From: Gammaproteobacteria bacterium
GTDB lineage: Bacteria; Pseudomonadota; Gammaproteobacteria; SG8-11
Direction: 5' to 3'
Assembly: GCA_016200445.1 (NCBI GenBank)
Contig: JACQEQ010000268.1
Span: 1-12,701 of the forward strand
Length of the DNA stretch: 12,701 nt
Shown: positions 6,537 to 12,701 of the stretch, piece by piece
Numbering within the stretch: the stretch's first letter is position 1
Layout of the letters: each line of letters starts with the position of its first letter
The notes under the pieces: generated by a model
Databases searched by the model: none
What the model saw: the letters and a program-made list of their open reading frames with translations, nothing else
What the model was told of the DNA's origin: nothing
Made by a program: the position numbers and the translations under genes

Positions 6537-6547
6537 ACGGTTCGCAT
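6533..6547 (-). other. Four-codon upstream reading frame overlapping the start of the nuclease-peptidase gene
   Basis: ATG CGA ACC GTA TGA (6547-6533) encodes MRTV, and its stop overlaps the ATG of the large gene as ATGA. The main ATG has no clear Shine-Dalgarno sequence, so re-initiation from this mini frame is conceivable. It may well be chance. Confidence 0.2.
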
Positions 6548-6628
6548 TCCAAGTTTCTCTAGAAATTTAACTTTGCAATGAGCGGCATAATCTCACTAAC
6601 GCCGGGTTTTACAACCTACGTCAATCAC

Positions 6629-7369
6629 TCAGGCGCCAGAAATTTTCCTCCCCGCAATGTAATCAATGCGGCTCCACAATCCCCGCAAGATACGCACTTC
6701 GCGTTCGTCCAGTTCGGCGCGTGCGAACACGCGGCGGAAGGTGCGCAGTATGCGATTGGGATTTTGCGGGTCGAGGTATTCTATTTCTGTCAAGGTGCGG
6801 CGCATGTGTTGCAGCATGGCTTCGAGTTCTGCGCTGTTCGCCAGCTTGCGGGGCTTGACATCAATGCTCGCAGAGTTGGAAAGCGCGCGGTCGAGTTCAT
6901 ACAGGCACACCGTCACCGCTTGCGCGAGATTCATCGACGGAAAGCCGTCGTGCGTCGGGATAGTGAGCAAACATTGACATAAATCCAGTTCGGCGGTGTG
7001 CAGGCCGCAGTCTTCGCGGCCGAATACCAGCGCCACGGTACCGCCGGCAGTTTTCTCCGTCATTTCGATGGCCGCCACATTCGGCGTTACTAATTCTTCG
7101 CGGAATTTTCCTTCGCGCCGCGTGGTGCCCACAGCAAAGTGGCAGTCGGCGAGTGCGGTGGCCAGATTGTCGAAGCGCGCGGCGTTTTCCAGCAACGGTA
7201 GGGCGGACAATGCACCACGGCGCGCATCGGCTGCGAGTGGATCGACTTGCGGATTCACCAAGCGCAATTGGCTGAAGCCGAAGTTCATCATCACGCGTGC
7301 GACGGCGCCGAGATTGAAGGCGCCTTGCGATTCGACCAGCACCACACAGAGATTGCTTGCAATGCTCAC
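6629..7369 (-). CDS. trmJ: tRNA (cytidine/uridine-32-2'-O)-methyltransferase TrmJ
   Basis: A 246-residue SPOUT-class methyltransferase, the same length as the E. coli enzyme. It transfers a methyl group from S-adenosylmethionine to the 2'-OH of nucleotide 32 in tRNA anticodon loops and works as a dimer in the cytoplasm. The knotted-fold motifs are visible: FNLGAVARVMMNFGF (about 18-32), VALVFGREDCGL (112-123) and IPTHDGFPSMNLAQAV (137-152). The C-terminal helical tail (PNRILRTFRRVFARAELDEREVRILRG) is typical of TrmJ. The start is a GTG at 7369 overlapping the stop of the tldE-like gene (GTGA); no Shine-Dalgarno is visible, so translation is probably coupled. The N-terminus from this GTG lines up with the family without extension. 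It is the last gene of the tldD-like, tldE-like, trmJ unit. Confidence 0.92.
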   Translation of the reverse strand: MSIASNLCVVLVESQGAFNLGAVARVMMNFGFSQLRLVNPQVDPLAADARRGALSALPLLENAARFDNLATALADCHFAVGTTRREGKFREELVTPNVAAIEMTEKTAGGTVALVFGREDCGLHTAELDLCQCLLTIPTHDGFPSMNLAQAVTVCLYELDRALSNSASIDVKPRKLANSAELEAMLQHMRRTLTEIEYLDPQNPNRILRTFRRVFARAELDEREVRILRGLWSRIDYIAGRKISGA

Positions 7370-8682
7370 AATGTCAACGTGAAGTCATCGACTAGCGCGC
7401 CGGGCAGTTGTGCGCTGCGCGTGGAGCGTTGCATATAGGTCGACGTGTCGAACAGGAATTCGCGTTCGGCGGTGAGTGCGAGCAACTGGGTGCCGAGCAG
7501 CCGATAGATGGAATCGTCGAAGCGCATCACGTTGATCGGTGCGGTGATCACGCCGTCTTGCACCCAAAAGCACGCGAAGCGCGTCATGCCGGTGATGCGG
7601 CAGTCGTCGTGGTCGGAGAAATTACAGTACCACAGATTGTTGATGTAAAGACCTGTATCTAATTTCTTGAGCACGTCGGTGTGTGGCAGCGTGCCGGGCT
7701 GCATATCGAGCGCGTGCGGCGCTTCGCTGCCGCTGTTCAGCGGTACGCCGTATTCCTTGGCGCTGCGTGGATTCACCAGGCAATCGGTGTATTTTCCGTG
7801 CACGATCAGCGTGACCGGCGCGCGGGTGACGAAGCCGCCGCGCGTGAAATTGGGTGCGAGGCCGCGCGCATGATCTTCCGTCAAGCTGACGTCGGCGTGC
7901 AGCCGACGATCCTGTTTGACCATTTTGATCAGCGGCGTGCGCGCGCTGCGATGCGCTTTGAGTCCGAACCCACCCCACGCCATCACGCTGAGCAATTCTT
8001 CCAGCGCGGCAGGCGCGAAGTACGCGCGGTAATGGCCCGGTGCGAGCGTGATTGCCGGGCGGGCGATTATGTCGAGTTGGGTGCGCGCGTCATGTATTTT
8101 GTGCTTGAGAATTTTTGCATTCCATTCGAATCCGGCGTAGTTGTTTTTCACCGCCTTGTCGGTCTGGTGATAACAGCTCCAGTCGAAATTAAATGTCGTG
8201 CTCTGGTGCCAGTTACGCTGGCCCAGTGAATTCGCAAAGCCGGAATAAATCGCACCGCTAGCCCATAGCCCCACCAGATCCAGCCCGTGCGCCGCGCTGA
8301 AGATGTCTTCAAGCGCTGCGCCGCTGTCGATGCCTGCGGCAGCGTCGCCGTGCGTGCTGTTGTTGATTTCGGTGGCGTACATCAAATACGGATCGTCGGA
8401 CAGCAATGTAATTTGCGCGCGCAAGGTGTCGAGCAGCGCGCGCAAGGGCGGCAGGTCGTGCTCCAAGTGCCCGGCAAGCACACTGCTGCAGGTGGCATGA
8501 CGTTGGCCGCGAATCAGATCGAGATGCAGGTAGCGCTGCGTGACATGCCCGGCTTGGCGCACTTTGTTTTTATTCAAGCGCACGAAGTCGGAGTCTTCGC
8601 CGTCGAACGAGCACAGCAACACTTCACCGCCAGTGAGTTGTGTCATCAGCGCGTCGGCGAGTGAATTGAAATAGTCGCGCAT
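7366..8682 (-). CDS. TldE/PmbA-like subunit of a TldD/TldE metalloprotease
   Basis: A 438-residue protein of the TldD/PmbA family. It carries the family features: an N-terminal stretch of the form SDFVRLNKNKVRQAGHV, and a C-terminal block with NPRSAKEYGVPLNSGSE and CRITGMTRFACFW. It lacks an HExxxH motif, as expected for TldE, which forms a heterodimer with the catalytic TldD; the known complexes degrade unfolded peptides and mature peptide antibiotics such as microcin B17. The frame is open to 8778, but the ATG at 8682 has GGAG (minus strand, 8693-8690) seven bases before it and gives a normal N-terminus. This ATG shares one base with the tldD-like stop (TGATG), and the 3' end overlaps trmJ by four bases (GTGA). 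The sequence is divergent from textbook PmbA, so it may be a second, specialised pair. Its natural substrate is unknown. Confidence 0.85.
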   Translation of the reverse strand: MRDYFNSLADALMTQLTGGEVLLCSFDGEDSDFVRLNKNKVRQAGHVTQRYLHLDLIRGQRHATCSSVLAGHLEHDLPPLRALLDTLRAQITLLSDDPYLMYATEINNSTHGDAAAGIDSGAALEDIFSAAHGLDLVGLWASGAIYSGFANSLGQRNWHQSTTFNFDWSCYHQTDKAVKNNYAGFEWNAKILKHKIHDARTQLDIIARPAITLAPGHYRAYFAPAALEELLSVMAWGGFGLKAHRSARTPLIKMVKQDRRLHADVSLTEDHARGLAPNFTRGGFVTRAPVTLIVHGKYTDCLVNPRSAKEYGVPLNSGSEAPHALDMQPGTLPHTDVLKKLDTGLYINNLWYCNFSDHDDCRITGMTRFACFWVQDGVITAPINVMRFDDSIYRLLGTQLLALTAEREFLFDTSTYMQRSTRSAQLPGALVDDFTLTL

Positions 8683-10115
8683 CAATCGGCTCCACCGAAT
8701 ACGTCCACGCCGCGAAACACGCACGCCGGCGACGCGTGCCCGACGTGGATCACTTGCTGTGGTTCGCCTTTGCCGCAATTGGGCGTGCCCAGCACTTCAA
8801 ACGTGTTGCGGTCGCCGACTTTGGCCAGGTTGCGCCAGAAGGTGGCGGACACGCCGCGATAATTTGGATTACGCAGCAGACCTTTTAATTCCCCATTTTC
8901 GATCACGCGCGCCGACTCGCAACCGAATTGAAATTTGTTGCGGCTGTCGTCGATGGACCACGAGGAATTGGTTTCCATCAACACGCCGTGTTCGATGGAC
9001 GCAACCAGTTCGTTGAAGGTCGAATCGCCGGGCTCGACATTTAAGTTGGCCATGCGGTCGATGGCCGGGCGATTCCAGTCGCAGGCACGCGCGTTGGCGA
9101 CGCCTTGCATGCCGCTGCGTGCTTGCGAGGTGACGCCGCCCAGCGGGCGTAACAAAATGCCATCGCGAATTAGATAGGTACGTTCGGCAGCAGTGCCGTC
9201 GTCGTCGCAGGCGTAGCTGGCGAGCTGTTCGGTGCGTGTCGGATCAAATGTCACGTTCAGCAACTTCGATCCGTACTGATAACTACCGAACATGTCTTGC
9301 GTGACAAAGCTGGTGCCCGCGAAGTTGCGTTCGTCGCCCAGAATGCGGTCGAGTTCCAGCGGATGCCCGATGCTCTCGTGAATTTGCAACATCATTTGGT
9401 CGGGCATCAGCAACACGTCGGTGATGCCGGTCGGGCAGGGCGGTGCATGCAACAGTTCCAGCGCCTGCTCGGCGACTTCGCGGGCCTTGCCAGGAAAGCC
9501 CAGCAGCGCCAGGCGTTCCCAGCCGCCTTGGCCCGCGCCGTCGGATACGCCGGTGCGGCGCTGCGTGCGCGCGCCTTCGTTGGCCACCGCCATCAAGCCG
9601 GGCATGACATATTCAAAATGTTGCGCGATGTGCCCGCCTGCACTGGTGACCAATAAGGTGTCGGTTACGCGCCGATTCAGCCACGCGGCGCGATCAACGA
9701 TGCGCGCGTCGGTTGCGAGCGCCGCGCACGCGTCGTGCAGCAAGGCGATTTTATCGGCGAGCGGAATGCTGTCCCAGGCTTGTTTTACCGGGGTTTGATA
9801 ATGCACTTGCAGCGCCGGACGCGGCAGATTGCGCGTATCCAGCAACATGTGCGGCGCATTGCGCTGCGCCCAAGCACGCGCCTGCTGCAACGCCGCGCGC
9901 AAACCGCTGGCCGTCAGGTCACAAGTCGCCGCATAGCCGCTGCCCTCACCTGTGATGACACTGACGAACGCACCGCGATTAATCTGCGTGGACAGCGGCG
10001 ACAGCACGCCTTGACGCACCATCACCTGCTCCTCGCGCTCGTCCACCAGCCGCAGCGACCAGAAGTCGACGGCGGGAGCGAGGCGGGTAAAGATTTGCGC
10101 GATGGTATTCAGCAT
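8682..10115 (-). CDS. TldD-like catalytic zinc metalloprotease subunit
   Basis: A 477-residue protein of the TldD/PmbA family carrying the zinc motif HESIGH (residues 246-251) within IHESIGHPLELDRILGDERNFAGTSF. The C-terminal block with LLRNPNYRG, CGKGEPQQVIHVGHASPAC and GVDVFGG also fits TldD, where a conserved Cys supplies the third zinc ligand. It should pair with the TldE-like protein encoded next to it to form the active protease in the cytoplasm. Start choice: the ATG at 10115 gives the family-like N-terminus MLNTIAQIFTRLAP; a GTG at 10142 would add nine residues and has no better ribosome site. The gene heads a minus-strand operon and diverges from pabB across a 79-base gap. Most relatives are known as two scattered genes in E. 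coli, whereas here they are adjacent and overlapping. Confidence 0.88.
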   Translation of the reverse strand: MLNTIAQIFTRLAPAVDFWSLRLVDEREEQVMVRQGVLSPLSTQINRGAFVSVITGEGSGYAATCDLTASGLRAALQQARAWAQRNAPHMLLDTRNLPRPALQVHYQTPVKQAWDSIPLADKIALLHDACAALATDARIVDRAAWLNRRVTDTLLVTSAGGHIAQHFEYVMPGLMAVANEGARTQRRTGVSDGAGQGGWERLALLGFPGKAREVAEQALELLHAPPCPTGITDVLLMPDQMMLQIHESIGHPLELDRILGDERNFAGTSFVTQDMFGSYQYGSKLLNVTFDPTRTEQLASYACDDDGTAAERTYLIRDGILLRPLGGVTSQARSGMQGVANARACDWNRPAIDRMANLNVEPGDSTFNELVASIEHGVLMETNSSWSIDDSRNKFQFGCESARVIENGELKGLLRNPNYRGVSATFWRNLAKVGDRNTFEVLGTPNCGKGEPQQVIHVGHASPACVFRGVDVFGGAD

Positions 10116-10129
10116 AGAGTCCGATAGTC

Positions 10130-10159
10130 TTAGAACGTGCACGGCAAGTTAATTACAAT
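10130..10159 (+). promoter_or_regulatory. Candidate promoter of pabB-pabC-mltG
   Basis: TACAAT (10154-10159) matches the -10 consensus at five of six bases; upstream TTAGAA (10130-10135) with an 18-base spacer is a weak -35. The GGCAA/TTGCC arms at 10143-10147 and 10159-10163 flank the -10 box. No equally good promoter was found for the divergent tldD-like gene. Confidence 0.35.
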
Positions 10160-10194
10160 TGCCCATGCGCACGCAAGCGGCGTACTGAGGCTTC

Positions 10195-11496
10195 ATGGAT
10201 TATCACCGCAACCTGCTCGACCTGCATCGTCTAAATCCGCAACGCTATCCGTTTCTGCTGCAAAGTGTGGCGCATGGCACGGTGCAGGCGCGTTACGACA
10301 TTTTGTTCGCGTTTCCGCAGCACAGTGTGACTTTGAATGCGGGTGAATCTGGGGATTTTCTTGCGGTGCTGGATCGCGAGTGGCGCGCGGCGCGGGTCGA
10401 GATCGTTAAGCAGGATGGACCATTTCACGGCGGCTGGTTTTTGTATCTCGGTTACGAACTGGCGGCGCAGATCGAGTCGCGCCTGGCGCAGCTGCCGCTG
10501 CCGAATAGATTACCGGTAGCGCAAGCAGTGCGGGTGCCAGTAGCTTTTGTTAAAGATCACCTGCGGCAGAGTATCGAGTTTGTCATCGAGCCAGGTTTTG
10601 AATATTTACGTTCGGCGCTGGAACAGGATTGGGCGCAGGCCGCGCACGCAGTATCCCCTGAGCGCGCTTTGAATATCGGTGAGCTGCACGAAGACGATCC
10701 GCAGCAATTTTTGCAGGCGGTGCAGCGCATCAAAGACTACATCGTCGCCGGTGACGTGTTTCAGGTAAATCTGTCACGACGCGGCTGGTGCGCGCTGCTC
10801 AATGACGTAAGCGATGCGGATTTATATGCGCGCCTGTGCCGGTCAAATCCGGCGCCGTTCGCCGCGCTGGCGCTGTTGGGTGCAAGCGTCATTATTAGCT
10901 CGTCGCCGGAGCGCTTGGTGTGCGTGCGCAACGGCGTGATCGAAACGCGGCCGATTGCCGGCACGCGCCCGCGCGGTGCGACCGCGCGTGAAGATGATGA
11001 CAACCTGCGCGAACTCACCGCGCATCCGAAAGAACGCGCCGAGCACATCATGCTGGTGGATCTGGAACGTAACGATCTGGGGCGCGTATGTATGACCGGC
11101 AGCGTGCAGGTCGACGAATTACTGGGCGTCGAATCGTATACACACGTGCATCATCTGGTGTCGAACATCCGTGGCGTATTACGCGCCGACGTGACGCCCG
11201 GCGAGGTGATCCGCGCGGTGTTCCCCGGCGGCACTATCACCGGTTGCCCGAAAGTGCGCTGCATGGAAATCATCGCCGAGCTCGAAGGCGCGGCGCGCGG
11301 TGCCTATACTGGTGCGGTGGGTTATCTCAATCACGACGGCAGCATGGATTTGAATATTCTGATTCGCACCTTGGTGCGCAGCGGCGCGCGTGTCGAGTGG
11401 CGCGCCGGTGCGGGCATCGTTGCGGATTCGATTGCAGAGCGCGAGCTGGACGAGACGCGTGCGAAGGCGCGCGGCTTGCTGCGGGCATTGCGATGA
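10195..11496 (+). CDS. pabB: Aminodeoxychorismate synthase component I (PabB)
   Basis: A 433-residue chorismate-utilising enzyme. With a glutamine amidotransferase partner it converts chorismate to 4-amino-4-deoxychorismate, the first step from chorismate to 4-aminobenzoate and folate. Visible family motifs: AGDVFQVNLSRR (185-196), PIAGTRPRG (253-261), HPKERAEHIMLVDLERNDLGRV (277-298) and FPGGTITGCPKVRCMEII (343-360). The motif has Ala255 where E. coli PabB has the catalytic Lys (PIKGT), so by this motif alone it looks like anthranilate synthase TrpE. The direct overlap with pabC, the rather short length and the absence of trp genes favour PabB; PIAGT-type PabB proteins are known. The start ATG at 10195 has TGAGG four bases upstream. 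The stop overlaps pabC (ATGA). No pabA or trpG is present in the window. Confidence 0.88.
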   Translation: MDYHRNLLDLHRLNPQRYPFLLQSVAHGTVQARYDILFAFPQHSVTLNAGESGDFLAVLDREWRAARVEIVKQDGPFHGGWFLYLGYELAAQIESRLAQLPLPNRLPVAQAVRVPVAFVKDHLRQSIEFVIEPGFEYLRSALEQDWAQAAHAVSPERALNIGELHEDDPQQFLQAVQRIKDYIVAGDVFQVNLSRRGWCALLNDVSDADLYARLCRSNPAPFAALALLGASVIISSSPERLVCVRNGVIETRPIAGTRPRGATAREDDDNLRELTAHPKERAEHIMLVDLERNDLGRVCMTGSVQVDELLGVESYTHVHHLVSNIRGVLRADVTPGEVIRAVFPGGTITGCPKVRCMEIIAELEGAARGAYTGAVGYLNHDGSMDLNILIRTLVRSGARVEWRAGAGIVADSIAERELDETRAKARGLLRALR

Positions 11497-12314
11497 TGCT
11501 GATCAACGGCACGGCGAGCACGCAGCTTGACGCCCGTGATCGCGGTCTACACTATGGCGACGGTGTGTTTACCACGCTGCGTGTGCGTGACGGTACCGCA
11601 GCGTTGTGGGAGCAGCATGCGGCGCGCATGCAGTCTGGGTGTCGACAATTAGGTATTGCGCTACCGGATACCGCACAACTGCATGCCGAGGCGCAGCAGG
11701 TGTGTGCCGGTGCGACGCGCGGCGTGTTGAAAATGCTCATCACGCGCGGCGCCGGCGGGCGCGGTTATGCGCCGCCGCGTGCCAGCACACCGACCCGCAT
11801 GGTCGCGCTGTATCCGTGGCCGGAATTTCCGGCCACGCATTGGCGTGAAGGTGTGGCGGTGCGCGTGAACACCATGCGGCTGGCGCGCAATCCGCAGCTG
11901 GCCGGTATCAAACATCTGAATCGTTTGGAGCAAGTGCTGGCACGCGCCGAATGGGACGACGCTGACATCGCGGAAGGTTTGATGCTGGACGATGCGCATC
12001 AAGTCATCGAGGCAACTGCCGCCAATATCTTCGTGGTACGCGATGGCGCGCTGTTGACGCCGCAGCTGCACGAGTGCGGCGTTGCCGGTGTGATGCGCGC
12101 GGAGATCATGCGGTTGTCGCAGTTAAGTGGTCAACCCGTGCAGGAATGTGCGCTGAGCCTGGACGATGTGCGCGGCGCCGACGAAATGTTTCTTACTAAT
12201 AGTGTGATTGGAGTGTGGCCGGTGCGCAAACTTGACACATTAGCAAAACCGGTTGGGCCGCGTACGCAAGCGATCGCCGCGATGTTGGAGCAAAGCTGTC
12301 CCGCCTATGCGTAA
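11493..12314 (+). CDS. pabC: Aminodeoxychorismate lyase (PabC)
   Basis: A 273-residue PLP-dependent fold-type IV enzyme. It splits 4-amino-4-deoxychorismate into 4-aminobenzoate and pyruvate, the step after PabB. Motifs: RDRGLHYGDGVFTTLR near the N-terminus, the PLP lysine Lys140 in GIKHLNRLEQVL, Glu173 in VIEATAANIF, and the C-terminal DEMFLTNSVIGVWPV. The frame runs open upstream to 11088 inside pabB, but the family N-terminus MLINGT fixes the start at the ATG ATG pair 11493/11496. The ATGA overlap with the pabB stop and the lack of a Shine-Dalgarno point to coupled translation. Its 3' end overlaps mltG by eight bases. Confidence 0.93.
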   Translation: MMLINGTASTQLDARDRGLHYGDGVFTTLRVRDGTAALWEQHAARMQSGCRQLGIALPDTAQLHAEAQQVCAGATRGVLKMLITRGAGGRGYAPPRASTPTRMVALYPWPEFPATHWREGVAVRVNTMRLARNPQLAGIKHLNRLEQVLARAEWDDADIAEGLMLDDAHQVIEATAANIFVVRDGALLTPQLHECGVAGVMRAEIMRLSQLSGQPVQECALSLDDVRGADEMFLTNSVIGVWPVRKLDTLAKPVGPRTQAIAAMLEQSCPAYA

Positions 12315-12701
12315 TTTTTTGTTTAATTTGATTGGCGTGACAGTCATCGCGTTGAGCACCGCAGGTGCTTGGCTGTGGATGGACTATCAGGTGTTTAATG
12401 AAAATCTGTTAGCGATCCCGGGCGACGGCTGGCGTTACGAAGTCACGGCCGGTGCAAATTTGCGTTCCATTGGCCGCGATTTGCAAGCCCAGGGTGTACT
12501 TGCGCATCCAGCGTATCTGCGTTGGATGGCACGCACCGAAGGCTATGCGAATCGTATCCGGGCCGGCGAGTATGAGTTTTCAGCGCACACTACGCCGCGC
12601 GGGTTTCTGGAGAAAATCGTTTCCGGAAAAGTGGTGCAATACAGCTTAACCATCGTCGAAGGCTGGAACTTTCAGCAGTTGCGCGATGCGGTCGCCGCGC
12701 A
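12307..12701 (+). CDS. mltG: Endolytic murein transglycosylase MltG (YceG), N-terminal part
   Basis: The first 131 residues are present and the frame runs off the right edge. MltG cleaves nascent peptidoglycan glycan strands inside the chain and so sets their length; it is anchored in the inner membrane with its domain in the periplasm. Residues about 4-24 (FLFNLIGVTVIALSTAGAWLW) are a single membrane helix. The following periplasmic part shows the YceG pattern: ANLRSIGRDLQAQGVL, IRAGEYEF, FLEKIVSGKV and LTIVEGWNFQQLRDAVA. The catalytic Glu lies beyond the window. The start ATG at 12307 overlaps the end of pabC by eight bases. The pabC-mltG neighbourhood is conserved in gammaproteobacteria and supports both assignments. 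Confidence 0.92.
   Translation, partial: MRNFLFNLIGVTVIALSTAGAWLWMDYQVFNENLLAIPGDGWRYEVTAGANLRSIGRDLQAQGVLAHPAYLRWMARTEGYANRIRAGEYEFSAHTTPRGFLEKIVSGKVVQYSLTIVEGWNFQQLRDAVAA

Noticed and set aside
8683..8778. A longer start for the tldE-like gene
   Set aside because: The extra residues are an Arg-rich shadow of the tldD-like 3' end, and the ATG at 8682 has a good ribosome site.
11088..11492. A long upstream extension of the pabC frame inside pabB
   Set aside because: The extension translates to an Arg/Ala-rich shadow of pabB. PabC proteins begin at MLINGT-like sequence, which fixes the start at 11493 or 11496.

Overview
The window looks like chromosomal DNA of a gammaproteobacterium. The evidence is the pabB-pabC-mltG run, a TrmJ-type tRNA methyltransferase behind a paired TldD/TldE operon, and a DUF6502-type gene. 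The housekeeping part (about 6.6-12.7 kb) is dense, GC-rich and full of stop/start overlaps. The left part (1-6.6 kb) is accessory in character, with looser spacing, a decayed gene tail and visibly AT-richer stretches. No tRNA, rRNA, CRISPR array or transposase was seen.

Layout. (1) 1-3079, minus: a DUF6502-type gene, probably with an HTH, overlaps by four bases (ATGA) a large surface lipoprotein gene that runs off the left edge. The lipoprotein has a signal peptide and lipobox, a KGPF-type N-terminal domain, an aspartate-rich calcium-binding linker, an FN3-like segment and propeller-like repeats. A strong sigma70-like promoter lies inside the 5' end of the longest reading frame of the regulator, so its true start is probably a near-leaderless GTG. 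(2) 3080-3606: about 530 bases with no intact gene, holding a probable remnant of a glucokinase 3' end and several perfect inverted repeats. (3) 3607-5158: a TetR-family repressor diverges from an exported metallo-beta-lactamase-fold hydrolase. A GTGAAC-ggt-GTTCAC dyad sits over the predicted hydrolase start site. (4) 5226-6536, minus: an AT-rich single gene encoding a PD-(D/E)xK (Mrr-like) nuclease domain fused to an ImmA/IrrE zinc metallopeptidase, inserted between conserved genes. It is the best candidate for an uncharacterised defence or stress system. (5) 6629-10115, minus: a tightly overlapping operon tldD-like, tldE-like, trmJ. (6) 10195-12701, plus: pabB, pabC and the start of mltG, again overlapping, divergent from the tldD-like operon.

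How the genes work together. PabB and PabC make 4-aminobenzoate for folate (PabB with a glutaminase subunit not in this window), and MltG terminates peptidoglycan glycan strands. The TldD/TldE-like pair should form one metalloprotease complex. The TetR protein most likely represses the hydrolase. The DUF6502 protein is likely made together with the lipoprotein. The nuclease-peptidase fusion has no adjacent repressor gene of the kind ImmA/IrrE enzymes normally cut. All functional statements rest on motif reading by eye; no database search was possible.
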